From assembly GCA_903828515.1 (NCBI GenBank), contig CAIKMD010000003.1, positions 310,001-374,000 on the forward strand: a stretch of DNA of 64,000 bases. Direction: 5' to 3'. The translations under genes were made by a program, and so were the position numbers. The notes under the pieces are model-generated. The model made no database searches. It worked only from the letters and a program-made list of their open reading frames with translations, and was not told the DNA's origin. Positions 8,471 through 17,730 of the stretch are shown here, piece after piece. Position 1 is the stretch's first letter; each line of letters opens with the position of its first letter. This DNA comes from an uncultured Rhodospirillales bacterium. GTDB lineage: Bacteria; Pseudomonadota; Alphaproteobacteria; ATCC43930; CGMCC-115725.

Positions 8471-9408
8471 CCCTTCGCGTCGCCATTCAGATGGATCCCA
8501 TCGCATCGGTGAACATCGATGCGGATTCGACCTTCGTCCTCGCGCTCGAGGCGCAGGCGCGCGGCCATCGGCTTTATCACTACCTGCCGCGCGATCTGAG
8601 CCTGCTGGACGGCAAGGTGATCGCGCAGGCGCGGCGTCTGAAGGTGAAGCGCGTGCTGGGGCGTCACGCGACGCTCGGTCCGGTCGAGACGCTGGACCTC
8701 TCGACGATGGACGTGATCCTGATGCGCCAGGACCCGCCGTTCGACATGGCCTATATCACCGCGACCCATGTGCTCGAACACCTGACGCCCAAAGTGCTGG
8801 TGGTGAACGATCCGGCCGCGGTGCGCAACGCGCCGGAGAAACTCTTCGCCACGCATTTCCCCGGCCTGATGCCGCCGACGCTGGTGTCGAGCGACCGCGC
8901 GGCGATCGCGGCGTTCCGCAAGAAACATCGCGACATCATCTTGAAGCCGCTGTTCGGCAATGGCGGCGCGGGTGTGTTTCGCGTGACGCCCGATGACGAA
9001 AATTTCAACGCGCTGCTCGAAAGCTTCGCCGCGTTCTATCGCGAGCCGATCGTGGTGCAGCGTTATCTGCCCGAGGTGCGCCAGGGCGACAAGCGCATCA
9101 TTCTGGTCGACGGCGAACCGGTCGGCGCGGTGATGCGCGTGCCGGCCAAGGGCGAGGCGCGCGCCAATCTCCATGTCGGCGGCCGCGCGTTGAAGACGAA
9201 GCTGACGAAGCGCGAACGCGCGATCTGCGCGGCGATCGGCCCGACGCTGAAGAAACAGGGACTTCTATTCGTCGGCATCGACGTGATCGGCGATTACCTC
9301 ACCGAGATCAACGTGACCTCGCCGACCGGGATTCAGGAGATCAACCGCCTCGACGGCACCACGCTCGAAAAGAACGTGTGGGACGCGATCGAAGCGCGGC
9401 TTCGGTAA
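8467..9408 (+). CDS. gshB: Glutathione synthetase
   Basis: GshB joins gamma-glutamylcysteine and glycine using ATP. The 313-residue length is typical. It opens with an [17 protein letters not shown] block, has the ATP-grasp motif [15 protein letters not shown], and ends in the Mg/ATP-binding region [21 protein letters not shown]. The ATG overlaps the BON-protein stop as ATGA, so rsmI-yraN-BON-gshB probably forms one operon. It is followed by a long inverted repeat that could end the transcript. Confidence 0.97.
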   Translation: MTLRVAIQMDPIASVNIDADSTFVLALEAQARGHRLYHYLPRDLSLLDGKVIAQARRLKVKRVLGRHATLGPVETLDLSTMDVILMRQDPPFDMAYITATHVLEHLTPKVLVVNDPAAVRNAPEKLFATHFPGLMPPTLVSSDRAAIAAFRKKHRDIILKPLFGNGGAGVFRVTPDDENFNALLESFAAFYREPIVVQRYLPEVRQGDKRIILVDGEPVGAVMRVPAKGEARANLHVGGRALKTKLTKRERAICAAIGPTLKKQGLLFVGIDVIGDYLTEINVTSPTGIQEINRLDGTTLEKNVWDAIEARLR

Positions 9409-9425
9409 ACTGACGCTGCATCGAC

Positions 9426-9518
9426 ATCCTGCGGCCTTCGACAGGCTCAGGCTGAGGAAAAATTGTCGATGGCATCAAGAAGAACGCCTCACCCTGAGCT
9501 TGTCGAAGGGCGCAGGAT
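9426..9518. repeat. Long inverted repeat of the CTTCGACAGGCTCAG type
   Basis: Two 32-base arms (9426-9457 and 9487-9518) are inverted copies with 29 of 32 positions matching, separated by 29 bases. The CCTTCGACAAGCTCAGGGTGAGG-type sequence resembles a repeat commonly met between genes in alphaproteobacteria. It lies between the convergent gshB and a lipoprotein gene and could fold into a strong hairpin in either transcript. Confidence 0.85.
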
Positions 9519-9540
9519 GGTCGTCCAGGCGTCTAAATAA

Positions 9541-9975
9541 TTACAGCGCCGACTGGCGGACCAGATGCGCCTTCAACGGCGAGTCTTCGTCGCGGCAGCG
9601 CGCGGGGGCGAGGCCGGGAGCGGCGTTGCGGTCCCAGGTTTCGGTATGGGTCAGGCGATAGCCCTGCTGATCCTGATAGAAGAACAGGTTCAGCACGCAA
9701 TCGGCCGCGCGGTATTGCCACACTTCGGCGGGCGGATCGTCGCGCTTCAGGTCGGGCTGGCCGAACATCGCGACGATCTCGGGTGGCTGCATGCCGGCGA
9801 GCTCGGTCAGGCGCGGGACGCGCGTCGGCACCGCGGCGACGGCCGGCGACGCGCCATACAGCACGCTGCTCGATTTCGCGGGCGTTCCCGGTTGCGGCGC
9901 GGCGCACGCGACGAGGAGCGCCGTGGCCATGATCACCAGCGCGGGCCTCGCTGCCCACTTGATTGTCCTAAACAT
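9541..9975 (-). CDS. Small hypothetical lipoprotein
   Basis: From the ATG at 9975 the product is 144 residues. The start MFRTIKWAARPALVIMATALL leads to the lipobox LVAC, with Cys at 24. The mature part contains TRVPRLTELAGMQPPEIVAMFGQPDLKR, reminiscent of the short helix-strand start of BamE/SmpA-like proteins, followed by VWQYRAADCVLNLFFYQD. Two further cysteines in the mature part could form a disulfide. An ATG/GTG 17 codons upstream would put extra residues before the signal peptide and is less likely. The function is not recognised. Confidence 0.75.
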   Translation of the reverse strand: MFRTIKWAARPALVIMATALLVACAAPQPGTPAKSSSVLYGASPAVAAVPTRVPRLTELAGMQPPEIVAMFGQPDLKRDDPPAEVWQYRAADCVLNLFFYQDQQGYRLTHTETWDRNAAPGLAPARCRDEDSPLKAHLVRQSAL

Positions 9976-10097
9976 CTTGTCGATCCCCGCCAGAGCCCGC
10001 GCCGCCGGTTTCTCCGGCCTTGCCAATGGGTTCTATCGCACTTGCACAATTAACCACCCAATCTCCCGTAAATAAAGCACTTTTTCATGCTGCGGGC

Positions 10098-10125
10098 TTG
10101 CTCGGCGAGGAAGCCCCGCTATACT
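10098..10125 (+). promoter_or_regulatory. Possible promoter of the adenosine kinase gene
   Basis: TTGCTC (10098-10103) and TATACT (10120-10125) are spaced by 16 bases, about 36 bases upstream of the kinase ATG at 10162. The -10 is strong and the -35 is weak. The call rests on inspection only. Confidence 0.4.
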
Positions 10126-10161
10126 CGCGCCGCTTTTCAAACTGCATCCCGGATTTCTGTC

Positions 10162-11157
10162 ATGGCGGCTCCCAACCTCGATGTCGTTGGCATCGGCAAT
10201 GCGATTGTCGATGTCCTGGCCCAGGCCGACGATTCCTTCATCACCGCGGAAAAGATCAACAAGGGGACGATGTCCCTGATCGACGAGGCGCGCGCGCGTT
10301 CCTTGTACGAGCGGATGAATGCGTCGATGGAAGCTTCGGGCGGTTCGGCCGCCAACACGATCGCCGGTATCGCCTCGCTCGGCGGCAAGGCCGCCTATAT
10401 CGGCAAGGTCGCCGACGACGCGCTGGGCAAGGTCTTCGCGCATGACCTGCGCGCCACCGGCGTGCATTACGCGACCAAGCCGCTGTCCGGCGGCCCGGCG
10501 ACCGCGCGTTGCCTCATCCTGGTGACCCCGGACGCACAGCGCACGATGAGCACATTCCTCGGCGCTTCGGCCGAATTCCAGCCCGGCGACATCGACGAGA
10601 ATTTGATCGCGGATGCCCAGGTGACCTATCTCGAAGGCTATCTGTTCGACCGCCCGCAAGCCAAGGACGCGTTCCGCCAGGCCGGCGAGATCGCTCATAA
10701 GGCCGGCCGCAAGGTCAGCCTCACGCTCTCCGATCCGTTCTGCGTCGATCGCCATCGCGACGATTTCCGCAGCCTCATCAAAGGCCATGTCGACATTCTT
10801 TTCGCCAACGAAGCGGAAATCTGCTCGCTCTACCAAACCAAGGATTTCGACGAGGCCGCGGCGGCCGTGTGGGCCGAGGCCGACATCGGGGTGCTGACGC
10901 GCAGCGAAAAAGGCGCGACCGTGATTACCGCGAAGGAACAGATTTCCATTTCGGCGTCGCCGGTCGCCAAGGTGATCGATACCACGGGCGCGGGCGACCT
11001 GTTCGCCGCCGGTTTCCTCTATGGCTTCACCCACGGCCAGAACCTCGAAAAATCGGCCAAGCTCGGCGCGCTGTGCGCGGCCGAAATCATTTCCCATTTC
11101 GGCGCGCGGCCGGAGACCAAGCTTAAGGATCTCGCCGCAAAGGCGGGCCTCGTCTGA
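10162..11157 (+). CDS. PfkB-family carbohydrate kinase, probable adenosine kinase
   Basis: The 331-residue product has the PfkB/ribokinase signatures: an N-terminal LDVVGIGNAIVDVLAQ, GGSAANTIAGIASLGGKAAYIGKV, and the C-terminal catalytic DTTGAGDLFAAGFLYG with its aspartate base. Close relatives in alphaproteobacteria are annotated as adenosine kinases, converting adenosine to AMP in purine salvage; the exact substrate is not proven by sequence. The frame is open further upstream, but the ATG at 10162 matches the family N-terminus. typA follows 11 bases downstream. Confidence 0.88.
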   Translation: MAAPNLDVVGIGNAIVDVLAQADDSFITAEKINKGTMSLIDEARARSLYERMNASMEASGGSAANTIAGIASLGGKAAYIGKVADDALGKVFAHDLRATGVHYATKPLSGGPATARCLILVTPDAQRTMSTFLGASAEFQPGDIDENLIADAQVTYLEGYLFDRPQAKDAFRQAGEIAHKAGRKVSLTLSDPFCVDRHRDDFRSLIKGHVDILFANEAEICSLYQTKDFDEAAAAVWAEADIGVLTRSEKGATVITAKEQISISASPVAKVIDTTGAGDLFAAGFLYGFTHGQNLEKSAKLGALCAAEIISHFGARPETKLKDLAAKAGLV

Positions 11158-11168
11158 GGCGCTGAGTC

Positions 11169-12998
11169 ATGGATCTCCGCAACATCGCCATCATCGCCCA
11201 CGTCGATCACGGCAAAACGACGCTGGTCGATCAATTGCTGCGCCAGAGCGGCTCCTTCCGCGCCAATCAGCAAGTGGCGGAACGCGCCATGGATTCCAAC
11301 GATCTGGAACGTGAGCGCGGCATCACCATTCTCGCCAAGTGCACCTCGGTGCAATGGAAGGACACGCGCATCAACATCGTCGACACGCCGGGCCACGCCG
11401 ATTTCGGCGGCGAGGTCGAGCGCATCCTGTCGATGGTCGATGGCGTTCTGGTGCTGGTCGATGCCGCCGAAGGTCCGATGCCGCAGACCAAATTCGTGGT
11501 CGGCAAGGCGTTGCGTCTCGGCCTGAAGCCGATCGTCGTGATCAACAAGATCGACCGTTCCGACGCGCGGCCGGACGAAGTCCATAACGAGATTTTCGAT
11601 CTGTTCGCGGCGCTCGACGCCAACGACGACCAGCTCGATTTCCCGACCCTTTATGCCTCGGGCCGCGCCGGCTGGGCGGTGACCGACCTCGCGCATGAGC
11701 GCAAGGACCTGAACGTCCTGTTCGACCTCATCGTCGCGCACGTCAAACCGCCCGAGGGCGTGATCGACGCGCCCTTCGCGATGCTCGCGACCACGCTCGA
11801 GAACGATCCCTATCTCGGTCGCGTGCTGACCGGCCGTATCCATTCGGGCGTCGCCCGGATGAACATGAACGTCAAATCGCTGTCGCACGACGGCCGGGTT
11901 CTCGAGACCGCGCGCCTGACCAAGCTCCTGGCCTTCCGTGGCCTCGAGCGCCGTCCGGTCGAAGAGGCCGAGGCGGGCGACATCATCGCCATCGCCGGCC
12001 TCGCCGAGACCACGGTCGCCGACACGATCTGCGCGCCCGAGGTCGAGGTGCCGCTTCACGCGCAGCCGGTCGATCCGCCGACCCTCGCGATGAGTTTCGC
12101 CGTCAATGACAGCCCGCTCGCGGGCCGCGAAGGGACCAAGGTCACCTCGCGCATGATCGTCGAGCGCCTGATGCGCGAAGCCGAAGGCAATGTCGCGATC
12201 CGTGTGAGCCAGAGCACCGGTGGCCGCGACGCGACCGAGGTTGCCGGCCGCGGCGAATTGCAATTGGGCGTGCTGATCGAACAGATGCGCCGCGAAGGGT
12301 TCGAGCTCGCGATCTCGCGCCCGCGCGTTTTGTTCAAGAACGACGAGAAGACCGGCGACCGGCTCGAGCCGATCGAGGAAGTCGTGATCGATCTCGACGA
12401 GCCCTATGCCGGGGTCGTGGTCGAGAAGATGGCCCTGCGCAAAGGCGAGATGCAGGAGATGCGTCCCACGGGCGGCGGCAAGCTCCGGCTGGTGTTCCTC
12501 GCGCCGACGCGCGGCCTGATCGGCTATCTCGGCCAGTTCCTCACCGACACGCGCGGCACCGGCGTGATGAGCCGCCTCTTCCACGGCTACGGCCCGTGGA
12601 AAGGCGCGATCGAAGGTCGCCGCACGGGCGTGCTGATCTCGACGACGGGCGGCGACGCGGTTGCCTTCGCCTTGTGGAACCTCGAAGAACGCGGACCGAT
12701 GTTCATCGTCCCCGGCACGCCGGTATACGAAGGCATGGTCATCGGCGCGCATACCCGCGGCAACGATCTCGACGTCAATCCGACCAAGGGCAAACAGCTC
12801 ACCAACATCCGCACCACGGCGGCGGACGAAGCGGTGCGCCTGACCACGCCGATCATCATGACGCTCGAACAGGCGATCGCTTACATCGAGGACGACGAGC
12901 TGGTCGAGGTGACGCCGAAATCGATCCGGATTCGCAAACGCTGGCTCGACCCCAACGAGCGCAAGCGCGAGAGCCGCAAGGCCGAAGCGACGGGCTGA
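11169..12998 (+). CDS. typA: Ribosome-associated GTPase TypA/BipA
   Basis: TypA is a translational GTPase related to EF-G that acts on the ribosome under stress and in cold. The 609-residue product begins [23 protein letters not shown] with the G1 P-loop. It has ERERGITI (switch I), [14 protein letters not shown] (G3) and [11 protein letters not shown] (G4), followed by EF-G-like domains and the TypA-specific C-terminal region, with [11 protein letters not shown] and [10 protein letters not shown]. Length and motifs are complete. Confidence 0.97.
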   Translation: MDLRNIAIIAHVDHGKTTLVDQLLRQSGSFRANQQVAERAMDSNDLERERGITILAKCTSVQWKDTRINIVDTPGHADFGGEVERILSMVDGVLVLVDAAEGPMPQTKFVVGKALRLGLKPIVVINKIDRSDARPDEVHNEIFDLFAALDANDDQLDFPTLYASGRAGWAVTDLAHERKDLNVLFDLIVAHVKPPEGVIDAPFAMLATTLENDPYLGRVLTGRIHSGVARMNMNVKSLSHDGRVLETARLTKLLAFRGLERRPVEEAEAGDIIAIAGLAETTVADTICAPEVEVPLHAQPVDPPTLAMSFAVNDSPLAGREGTKVTSRMIVERLMREAEGNVAIRVSQSTGGRDATEVAGRGELQLGVLIEQMRREGFELAISRPRVLFKNDEKTGDRLEPIEEVVIDLDEPYAGVVVEKMALRKGEMQEMRPTGGGKLRLVFLAPTRGLIGYLGQFLTDTRGTGVMSRLFHGYGPWKGAIEGRRTGVLISTTGGDAVAFALWNLEERGPMFIVPGTPVYEGMVIGAHTRGNDLDVNPTKGKQLTNIRTTAADEAVRLTTPIIMTLEQAIAYIEDDELVEVTPKSIRIRKRWLDPNERKRESRKAEATG

Positions 12999-13199
12999 CA
13001 AGCGTCGGGGCGATACCTGCTCGCCTGCGCTCCTAAGTAGATTCCGATTCTACCTTTGCGGCGTCGTTGCCGGGTAGACTCGTCCTCGCTCCACGAAATT
13101 CGCGCGATGATCCACGTCTGACGACGATCGCTGTCGTCCGAGACCGGGATCGTTCGTCGTCGTGGCACCCGATCCGAGCGGCACGGCCAGGAGACTGAG

Positions 13200-14105
13200 A
13201 TGGCGATCGAGCGGGCTTGCGTACGGGCCGTGCGCAAACCCTGGGGATCCGCCGATCTCCGGCCGTGGAGCGCGATCGACCCCGACGGTGATCCGATCGG
13301 CGAACTGTGGTTTCAGCGCGCCGACGTGAACGCGCCCGATCCGGCCCTGCTGCTCAAGCTCCTGTTCACCACCAAACCGCTGTCGATCCAGGTTCATCCC
13401 GACGACGACTACGCGCGGTCGATCGGCTTGCCGCGCGGCAAAACCGAGGCGTGGTACATCCTCTCGGCGGTGCCGGGCGCGCGGGTCGCCGCCGGCCTGA
13501 AGCGACAGGTGACCGCGCCGCAATTGCGGGCGGCGATCGAGGACGGCTCGATCGCCAACCTGGTGCGCTGGCACGGCGTCCTGAAAGACCATCTTATTTT
13601 CGTTCCGGCGGGCACCATTCATGCGGTCGGCGCCGGACTCGTGGTCGCGGAAATCCAGCAGCGCAGCGACGTGACGTTCCGCCTTTTCGATTACGGCCGG
13701 CAGCGCGCGCTTCAACCCGATGAGGCGGTGGCCGCCGCGAAGACGGATCCCGCCGACTTCCAATCCGTTCATCGACGCCTGACAGATGAAAGAACCCTGT
13801 TGGTCGCCAACCGGAACTTCGTCTTCGAGCGGATCGACCTGCCGGCGAATTCCCATTGGGAACTCAGCGCCGAGAAAGAAACCTGGGCGGTGGTGCTCGA
13901 CGGTCATGCCGAGGTCGGGCCGATCGAACTCGGCGTCGGCGAGGCGCTTTTTATCGAAGCGGACAGCGTCGGCATGACGGTCGGATCCGAGGGCCTGTGT
14001 GGTCTGTTGGCCTATCCGGGGCCCGAGCCCAGTCCCGGTCTGCTGCACGATCTCGACGGAACGGTTGCCGGCCCGCCGGGCGGCTTTGCTGAGGTGCGCC
14101 CATGA
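13200..14105 (+). CDS. manA: Class I mannose-6-phosphate isomerase
   Basis: The enzyme interconverts fructose-6-phosphate and mannose-6-phosphate, the entry point to GDP-mannose. The 301-residue product shows the class I pattern: KPWG near the start, LSIQVHPDD (Gln64 and His66) and KTEAWY (Glu83). PAGTIHAVGAGLVVAEIQQ (His141) completes the expected zinc ligands, and RSDVTFRLFDYGR follows. CAGGAGA lies 7-13 bases before the ATG at 13200. The stop overlaps the GT4 start (ATGA), so supply of a mannose phosphate appears coupled to the next two genes. About 200 bases upstream hold no gene and presumably the promoter. Confidence 0.93.
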   Translation: MAIERACVRAVRKPWGSADLRPWSAIDPDGDPIGELWFQRADVNAPDPALLLKLLFTTKPLSIQVHPDDDYARSIGLPRGKTEAWYILSAVPGARVAAGLKRQVTAPQLRAAIEDGSIANLVRWHGVLKDHLIFVPAGTIHAVGAGLVVAEIQQRSDVTFRLFDYGRQRALQPDEAVAAAKTDPADFQSVHRRLTDERTLLVANRNFVFERIDLPANSHWELSAEKETWAVVLDGHAEVGPIELGVGEALFIEADSVGMTVGSEGLCGLLAYPGPEPSPGLLHDLDGTVAGPPGGFAEVRP

Positions 14106-16411
14106 CCCCCCTTCAACGAATCGCGTTCGTCGGGAATTCGCTGCCGCGGCGTTGCGGGATCGCCACCTTCACGACCGATCTGCAACAGGCGGTCGCGCTG
14201 TCCTGTCCGGGCGTCGAGACCACGATCGTGGCGATGAACGACGACGGTCGCGTCTACGACTACCCGTCCACGGTGGGCTTCCAGGTCAAAGACGACAAAC
14301 TGGAAGACTACATACGGGCCGCCGATTTTCTGAACGCGGGCCGGTTCGACGTGGTCTCGCTTCAGCACGAATTCGGCATTTTCGGGGGCGAGGCCGGCGG
14401 CCACGTCATGGCCCTTCTGTCGCGGCTGACCATGCCGATCGTGACGACGCTCCACACGGTTCTGGCCGATCCCACGCCGGCACAACGCGGCGTTCTCGAT
14501 CGCATCATCGCGGTATCGTCGCGGGTCGTCGTCATGGCCGAGAAGGGACGTGAACTGCTCGACACGGTCTACAAGGTGCCGGCGGCAAAGATCGAGGTCA
14601 TTCCCCACGGGATTCCCGATGTCGCTTTCACCGATCCCGACGAGGCGAAGCAAAAACTCGGGTTCGCCGGCCGGTCGGTCATTCTCACCTTCGGCCTGCT
14701 GTCGCCCAACAAGGGCATCGAAGTGATGATCGATGCGATGCCGGCGATTCTGAAAAATCGTGCCGACGCGGTTTATGTCGTGCTCGGCGCGACACACCCG
14801 AATCTCGTTCGCCAGCATGGCGAGGCCTATCGCGAGAGCCTTATCGCGCGGGTGCGCGAACTCGGGGTCGAAGACAGCGTGGTGTTCCTCGATCAGTTCG
14901 TCGATCAGGCGACGCTGCTCGGCTTCATCGCGATGTGCGATGTCTACGTCACGCCCTATCTCAACGAGGCGCAGATGACGTCGGGCACGCTCGCCTACAG
15001 TTTCGGTTTGGGAAAAGCGGTGGTCTCGACGCCCTATTGGCACGCGCGCGAATTGCTGGCCGACGGACGCGGCATTCTGGTTCCGTTCGGCGATGCCGTT
15101 TCCGTCGCCCACGAGATCGTGGGTTTGCTGACCGACGACACGCGGCGCCTCGCGATGCGCCGGCGCGCTTATGCGAACAGCCGCTCGATGACTTGGGCGC
15201 GCACGGCCCTGCGCTATGTCGCCACTTTCGAAAACAGCCGGGGCGGTCACCGGCTCCGGGTGATCGCGGGATACGATCAAAACCTTTCGCCCCGCGATAT
15301 CCAGGCGCCGCCGGAGATGCAGCTCGGCCATCTTCTGTCGATGTGCGACGACACCGGGCTTTTTCAGCACGCGCTCCATTCGGTGCCCGATCGTTCGCAT
15401 GGCTATTGCGTGGACGACAACGCGCGCGCGCTTCTCGTTTCCTGCGCGCTCAACAATTCCGGCGAGCGGGGCCTGTCCGAAACCCTGACCACCCGATTGG
15501 CGGCTTTCATCCAGCATGCCTGGAACCCTGACACGCGGCGGTTTCGCAACTTCATGAGCTTCGATCGAAACTGGCTCGAGGAAAGCGGTTCGGAGGACAG
15601 CCATGGGCGAACGCTCTGGGCCTTGGGCGTCTGTACCCATGACGACGCGAGTCCGTCGCGGCGGCGCTGGGCCGCTGCCTTGTTCGCCGAAGCGCTGCCG
15701 ACCGCCGAAAGTTTTCGCTCGCCGCGCGCCTGGGCTTTCACGCTGCTCGGGTTGGATGCCTATTGCGTCGCTGGGACGGACGATCCTTTTGCCGAGCGGC
15801 TTCGATCGCTTCTGGCGGATCGGCTGATGGCGATCCTGTCGGCGGTCGAAACCGAGGACTGGGTGTGGTTCGAGGACGGTCTTGCCTACGACAATGCGCG
15901 TCTGCCGCAGGCCCTGATGGCAACCGGCGTTTCGACCGGAAACGCCGCCTACGTCGCGGCCGGTTTGCGATGTTTGCAATGGCTCGTCAAGCTGCAAACG
16001 ACGCCGACCGGTCTGTTCAGGCCGGTCGGTACCGACAGTTTCGGCGAAAAGCGGTCGGCCCCGCGGGCGTTCGATCAGCAGCCGCTGGAAGCCGCGGCGA
16101 CGATCTCGGCGTGCGTGGCGGCGTGGCGCGCGGACGGCAATGTCGACTGGCTGACCGGCGCAACGAGCGTATTTTCATGGTTTCTTGGCCGCAATGATCT
16201 ATCGTTGCCGCTCGTCGACCTGGAAACCGGAAGCTGCCGCGACGGGTTGCACCCCGATCGCCCGAACGAGAACCGGGGCGGCGAGTCCGTCGTGTCCTAT
16301 CTTCTCGGCCTCTTGGAGATTCGGCAGATCGCTCGCCTCGGCGAGGGCCGGGTGAAATTCGTGCCGCGCCTTGCTGGGGGGCGCGAACGCGCCGAAATCC
16401 CAATCGCGTGA
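14102..16411 (+). CDS. GT4-family glycosyltransferase fused to an alpha/alpha-toroid-like domain
   Basis: This 769-residue protein has two parts. Residues 1-380 are a GT-B family 4 glycosyltransferase: RRCGIATFTTDLQ, SLQHEFGIFGGEAG, IPHGIPD, FGLLSPNKGIEVMIDAM, and the acidic EAQMTSGTLAYSFGLGKAVVSTPYW near 289. Residues 400-769 are rich in helices with SHGYCVDDNARALL (about 433), SHGRTLWALG, YDNARLPQALM and NENRGGESVVSYLLGLLEI. That pattern resembles (alpha/alpha)6-barrel glycosidases and epimerases. There is no signal peptide, so it is cytoplasmic. It overlaps manA upstream and the GH130 gene downstream by 4 bases each. I infer a mannosyltransferase making a mannose glycan that GH130 can attack; donor and product are unknown. 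Confidence 0.85.
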   Translation: MTPLQRIAFVGNSLPRRCGIATFTTDLQQAVALSCPGVETTIVAMNDDGRVYDYPSTVGFQVKDDKLEDYIRAADFLNAGRFDVVSLQHEFGIFGGEAGGHVMALLSRLTMPIVTTLHTVLADPTPAQRGVLDRIIAVSSRVVVMAEKGRELLDTVYKVPAAKIEVIPHGIPDVAFTDPDEAKQKLGFAGRSVILTFGLLSPNKGIEVMIDAMPAILKNRADAVYVVLGATHPNLVRQHGEAYRESLIARVRELGVEDSVVFLDQFVDQATLLGFIAMCDVYVTPYLNEAQMTSGTLAYSFGLGKAVVSTPYWHARELLADGRGILVPFGDAVSVAHEIVGLLTDDTRRLAMRRRAYANSRSMTWARTALRYVATFENSRGGHRLRVIAGYDQNLSPRDIQAPPEMQLGHLLSMCDDTGLFQHALHSVPDRSHGYCVDDNARALLVSCALNNSGERGLSETLTTRLAAFIQHAWNPDTRRFRNFMSFDRNWLEESGSEDSHGRTLWALGVCTHDDASPSRRRWAAALFAEALPTAESFRSPRAWAFTLLGLDAYCVAGTDDPFAERLRSLLADRLMAILSAVETEDWVWFEDGLAYDNARLPQALMATGVSTGNAAYVAAGLRCLQWLVKLQTTPTGLFRPVGTDSFGEKRSAPRAFDQQPLEAAATISACVAAWRADGNVDWLTGATSVFSWFLGRNDLSLPLVDLETGSCRDGLHPDRPNENRGGESVVSYLLGLLEIRQIARLGEGRVKFVPRLAGGRERAEIPIA

Positions 16412-17721
16412 GTCGAGGACTCTTTATAAAAGTGTCGTTCCTGAACCGGCAGGCTCTCTACCTGCGGCCCGATCCCGCCCGGGTGATCGTGCGCCCGTTC
16501 CGGCCGGCGACCGAACCGCGCGATCTCAATCCGGTCGACATAACCCGTGCCAATCACATCGTCGACCGGGTCCTAGCGCTCGATCCCGAGGCCGCCGCGA
16601 GCCAGCTCGCGGACGTCCTCGAAAACTTTCAGGGCCGCCACCGCAATCTGCTGAAGACCTTCGAGGCGCGGGCCGACGACATGGAAGAGGCCTTTTCGCT
16701 GCACGACGCATTCACCCAGGTGCAGCGGCAATTGGCCGGCGCCTATTTCCTGCACGAATACTCTTTCGAATCGTCGGCGCTCTTCAATCCCAGCATCGTC
16801 GCTCATCCCGATCAGTCCGGCGCGCCGCCGGGCGGGCGGCGCTTCATCCTCAGTCTTCGCGCGGTCGGCGAGGGCCATGTTTCCTCCCTCACGTTTCGAT
16901 CCGGATCGATCGCCGCTGATGGCGGCGTGCGGGTCGATCCGACGGCGCGTCTCGCGTCGATCCCCAATGTTAAAAGCCGGATAACCGGTCCCAACGGCGA
17001 CAGCGTCGAGATCAACTTCGCGCCGGACACGGATCTCAGCGAAAGGGTGATCTTCCCCGTCACGGACTCCCAGTCGAACGGCATCGAGGATGCCCGTTTC
17101 GTGGAATTCGACGATGGCGAGCGAAGGACCTTCTACGCGACCTACACCGCCTATAGCGGCAAGGGAATCCGGTCGGAGCTGCTCGAAACCCGCGACTTCA
17201 TATCGTTCCGCATGACGCCGCTGACCGGTCCCGCCGCGCGCAACAAGGGCATGGCGCTGTTTCCGCGCAAGATCGACGGGCGATACGCGATGATCGCGCG
17301 CCAGGACAACGAGAATCTCTACCTGATCTATTCGGACGACCTTTATGCGTGGGGCGAGGGCGTGGCGATCTTGAAGCCGCAATTCCCGTGGGAATTCGTC
17401 CAGATCGGCAATTGCGGATCGCCGGTCGAACTCGACGAGGGTTGGCTGCTGCTGACCCACGGCGTCGGTCCGGTGCGCAAATATTCGATCGGCGCGGTTC
17501 TCCTCGATAAGACCGATCCATCGAAGGTGCTCGCCCGCTCGCGCGAGCCGCTGGTGCGCCCCGAACCTTCCGAGCGCGAAGGCTATGTCCCGAACGTGGT
17601 CTACACATGCGGCGCGCTGCGCCACAACGATCAGATCATTCTGCCCTATGCGGTCTCGGACACGTTCTCCAATTTCGCGACGATCAAGATCGCGGAACTG
17701 TTGCAGACGATGCGCAGCTGA
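16408..17721 (+). CDS. GH130-family mannoside phosphorylase or mannosidase
   Basis: GH130 enzymes cleave beta-mannosides, many by phosphorolysis to mannose-1-phosphate, some by hydrolysis of beta-1,2-mannosides. The 437-residue product has the five-bladed-propeller motifs: FNPSIV (127), SNGIEDARFVEF with the probable catalytic Asp228, NKGMALFPRKIDGRYAMIARQD, GNCGSPVELDEGWLLLTHGVG and YVPNVVYTCGAL. An N-terminal extension of about 110 mainly helical residues precedes the propeller, as in the longer GH130 members. It begins at a GTG overlapping the GT4 stop and has no signal peptide. Whether it is a phosphorylase or a hydrolase cannot be told from inspection. Confidence 0.9.
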   Translation: MSRGLFIKVSFLNRQALYLRPDPARVIVRPFRPATEPRDLNPVDITRANHIVDRVLALDPEAAASQLADVLENFQGRHRNLLKTFEARADDMEEAFSLHDAFTQVQRQLAGAYFLHEYSFESSALFNPSIVAHPDQSGAPPGGRRFILSLRAVGEGHVSSLTFRSGSIAADGGVRVDPTARLASIPNVKSRITGPNGDSVEINFAPDTDLSERVIFPVTDSQSNGIEDARFVEFDDGERRTFYATYTAYSGKGIRSELLETRDFISFRMTPLTGPAARNKGMALFPRKIDGRYAMIARQDNENLYLIYSDDLYAWGEGVAILKPQFPWEFVQIGNCGSPVELDEGWLLLTHGVGPVRKYSIGAVLLDKTDPSKVLARSREPLVRPEPSEREGYVPNVVYTCGALRHNDQIILPYAVSDTFSNFATIKIAELLQTMRS

Positions 17722-17730
17722 AGCGGCGCG

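Noticed and set aside
11019-13001. A 660-codon open frame antisense to typA
   Set aside because: It mirrors the typA coding frame in GC-rich codon usage, gives an Arg/Asp/His-rich sequence with no recognisable domain, and typA is complete and certain.
13037-13053. GTAGA-N7-TCTAC inverted repeat upstream of manA as an operator
   Set aside because: Five-base arms are too short to support a regulator site, and no regulator gene is adjacent.
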